This document shows, in pieces, positions 62,305-63,107 of a stretch of 63,107 nucleotides of DNA; position 1 is the stretch's first letter; each line of letters begins with the position of its first letter. The position numbers were made by a program, and so were the translations under genes. The DNA comes from Erythrobacter sp. QSSC1-22B. Its GTDB lineage: Bacteria; Pseudomonadota; Alphaproteobacteria; Sphingomonadales; Sphingomonadaceae. The stretch lies in assembly GCF_001678665.1 (NCBI RefSeq), contig NZ_LZRP01000010.1, forward strand, positions 1-63,107, read 5' to 3'. The notes under the pieces are model-generated. The model was given only the letters and a program-made list of their open reading frames with translations, had not been told where the DNA came from and did not search any database.

Positions 62305-63100
62305 CAGCAAACCCGTGACGATTGCCACGGAAAATCTTTCGCTTGGCTGGGCAAAGGTCATGCTGGCCTTGACCCGGCCCGGCGTTACGCGTCTTGCGCC
62401 ATTGACCCTCATTGTTCGCGGTTTCGAACCGGACGGTTCGCCCGCCGAGATCGGGGAAATCCGCGGTGCTGTCGATGCCTTCCTCGCTGCACAGGGAAAG
62501 AAGGACACCGAAAACGTCGCTTTCACTCTCTTCCCGCAGCGCTATTGGGACATGTCGGGCGGTGATCGCGACGCGTTCTTCGACCTCTTCATCGAAAGCT
62601 TCCAGCGCATCCAGAAGTTCAATCCGCGCAACAACAAACGCGGCTCATATTTCCAGCGACTTGTTGATCTGAACGGTGGGGGCCAAGGCCCCAACCAACT
62701 TAAATGGATGCTCGACGACTATCGAGCGCATCCCAAGGCTCGGCGTACGTCTAAGTTTCAGGCGACCACGTTCGACCCGGCTCGCGATCATAGCTCTGCC
62801 GGTCAGCTCGAATTCCCATGCCTCCAGCAGGTTAGTTTCGTCTTCGAGAACGGCGCGCTTCATCTGAACGCCTTTTACGCAACCCAACAGGTTGCCCGCA
62901 AAGGTTATGGCAACTACCTTGGCCTTGCTCGGCTTGGCGCCTTCGTGGCTGGGCAGATGGATCTCAAATTTGAGCAGCTCAACGTATTCGTCGGCCTCGC
63001 CAAAATGGACGTGGCTAAATCCGACCCTGACTTTACCGAACTGATGAACGTCGTGAAGGCCTATGCCAGTGCGTCGGCCAAGCAGCTGGAGCCGGCGTGA
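62294..63100 (+). CDS. divergent thymidylate-synthase-fold enzyme
   Basis: 268 aa from ATG 62294 (GAGGAGG 6 nt upstream). ThyA-like regions: GSYFQRLVDL, the QLKWMLDDYRAHPKARR strand-loop, then catalytic Cys in EFPCLQQVSFVFENGALHL (C176) and YGNYLGLARLGAFVAGQMDL with the conserved Asn. The usual phosphate-binding QRS-x-D segment is replaced (ATQQVARK), and the late H-x-Y is missing (FVGLAKMD). It probably acts on a different base or uses a different cofactor, like phage dUMP/dCMP hydroxymethylases; that is inference. The TGA overlaps the GTG of the hmdU-kinase-family gene. Confidence 0.78.
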   Translation: MKNDSKPVTIATENLSLGWAKVMLALTRPGVTRLAPLTLIVRGFEPDGSPAEIGEIRGAVDAFLAAQGKKDTENVAFTLFPQRYWDMSGGDRDAFFDLFIESFQRIQKFNPRNNKRGSYFQRLVDLNGGGQGPNQLKWMLDDYRAHPKARRTSKFQATTFDPARDHSSAGQLEFPCLQQVSFVFENGALHLNAFYATQQVARKGYGNYLGLARLGAFVAGQMDLKFEQLNVFVGLAKMDVAKSDPDFTELMNVVKAYASASAKQLEPA

Positions 63101-63107
63101 AGATCTC
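63097..63107 (+). CDS. start of the gene continuing at position 2 across the circular junction
   Basis: GTG at 63097-63099 overlaps the TGA (63098-63100) of the ThyA-like gene as GTGA. Read on through 63107 and joined to position 1, the frame gives M-K-I-S-S-P-R-L-F and enters the open frame at position 2 with no stop. This is the missing 5' end of the hmdU-kinase-family gene. The alternative, that the window is a linear fragment and the match is chance, would need an in-frame, correctly placed start to arise by accident. Confidence 0.75.

Noticed and set aside
1..63107. tRNA or rRNA genes, and an integrase/att pair that would make this an ICE
   Set aside because: No cloverleaf, rRNA stretch or tyrosine integrase was recognised; repA, parAB and circular closure point to a plasmid.

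Overview
This window looks like a complete circular conjugative plasmid of an alphaproteobacterium, most likely a sphingomonad (Sphingomonadales, Erythrobacter-like). The clues are a RepA (PF10134-type) initiator, an alphaproteobacterial LexA box (GTTC-N7-GTTC), a MucR/Ros regulator, an HWE histidine kinase, and a sphingomonad-style rhamnoside locus with a TonB receptor. The last 11 bases and the first base join into one open reading frame. A GTG at 63097 overlaps the TGA of the preceding gene and reads across the junction into the truncated gene at position 2, so the linear ends are probably only a cut point in a circle.

Layout, starting at the cut. (1) 58858-63107 plus 1-4110 is one accessory island. 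On the + strand it carries an acyl-carrier-like protein, an XRE regulator, an ImmA/IrrE-type HExxH peptidase, a divergent thymidylate-synthase-fold enzyme, a 5-hmdU-DNA-kinase/aGPT-pyrophosphorylase-family protein and a MazG-type pyrophosphohydrolase. On the - strand it carries a dCTP-deaminase-fold membrane protein with a membrane partner on one side, and a membrane patatin, a small protein and holo-ACP synthase on the other. This is the most likely undescribed system here. (2) 4563-10834 is a plasmid-borne SOS mutasome (imuA-imuB-dnaE2) sharing a LexA box with a divergent SRAP/YedK gene. (3) 10897-14157 holds the relaxase, MobC, a candidate oriT with an IncP-type nic site, a RES/Xre toxin-antitoxin and ssb. 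(4) 14163-20929 holds the iteron origin, repA, parB, parA and a second long ParB-like gene. (5) 20963-23725 holds small plasmid genes and a CHC2/Toprim primase-like gene.

(6) 23777-36762 is a full VirB/VirD4 type IV secretion operon: TrbM-like, VirB1-VirB6 with an EexN-like lipoprotein, a VirB7-position lipoprotein, VirB8-VirB11, VirD4 and an LPD7 protein. (7) 36763-45594 is a mobile/variable segment with mucR, an IS630 element, an HWE kinase with receiver partner, a MITE-like repeat, a serine resolvase with its res-like repeat, parDE, an IS701 element and IS5 debris. (8) 45595-58699 is a coherent L-rhamnose/rhamnoside locus: TonB receptor, GPH transporter, cytoplasmic GH78 rhamnosidase, isomerase, kinase, fused aldolase/dehydrogenase, L-lactate dehydrogenase and DeoR regulator. 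Together these would convert imported rhamnosides to DHAP and pyruvate.

No tRNA, rRNA or CRISPR array was seen. Names rest on motifs and family resemblance read by eye. No database search was run.
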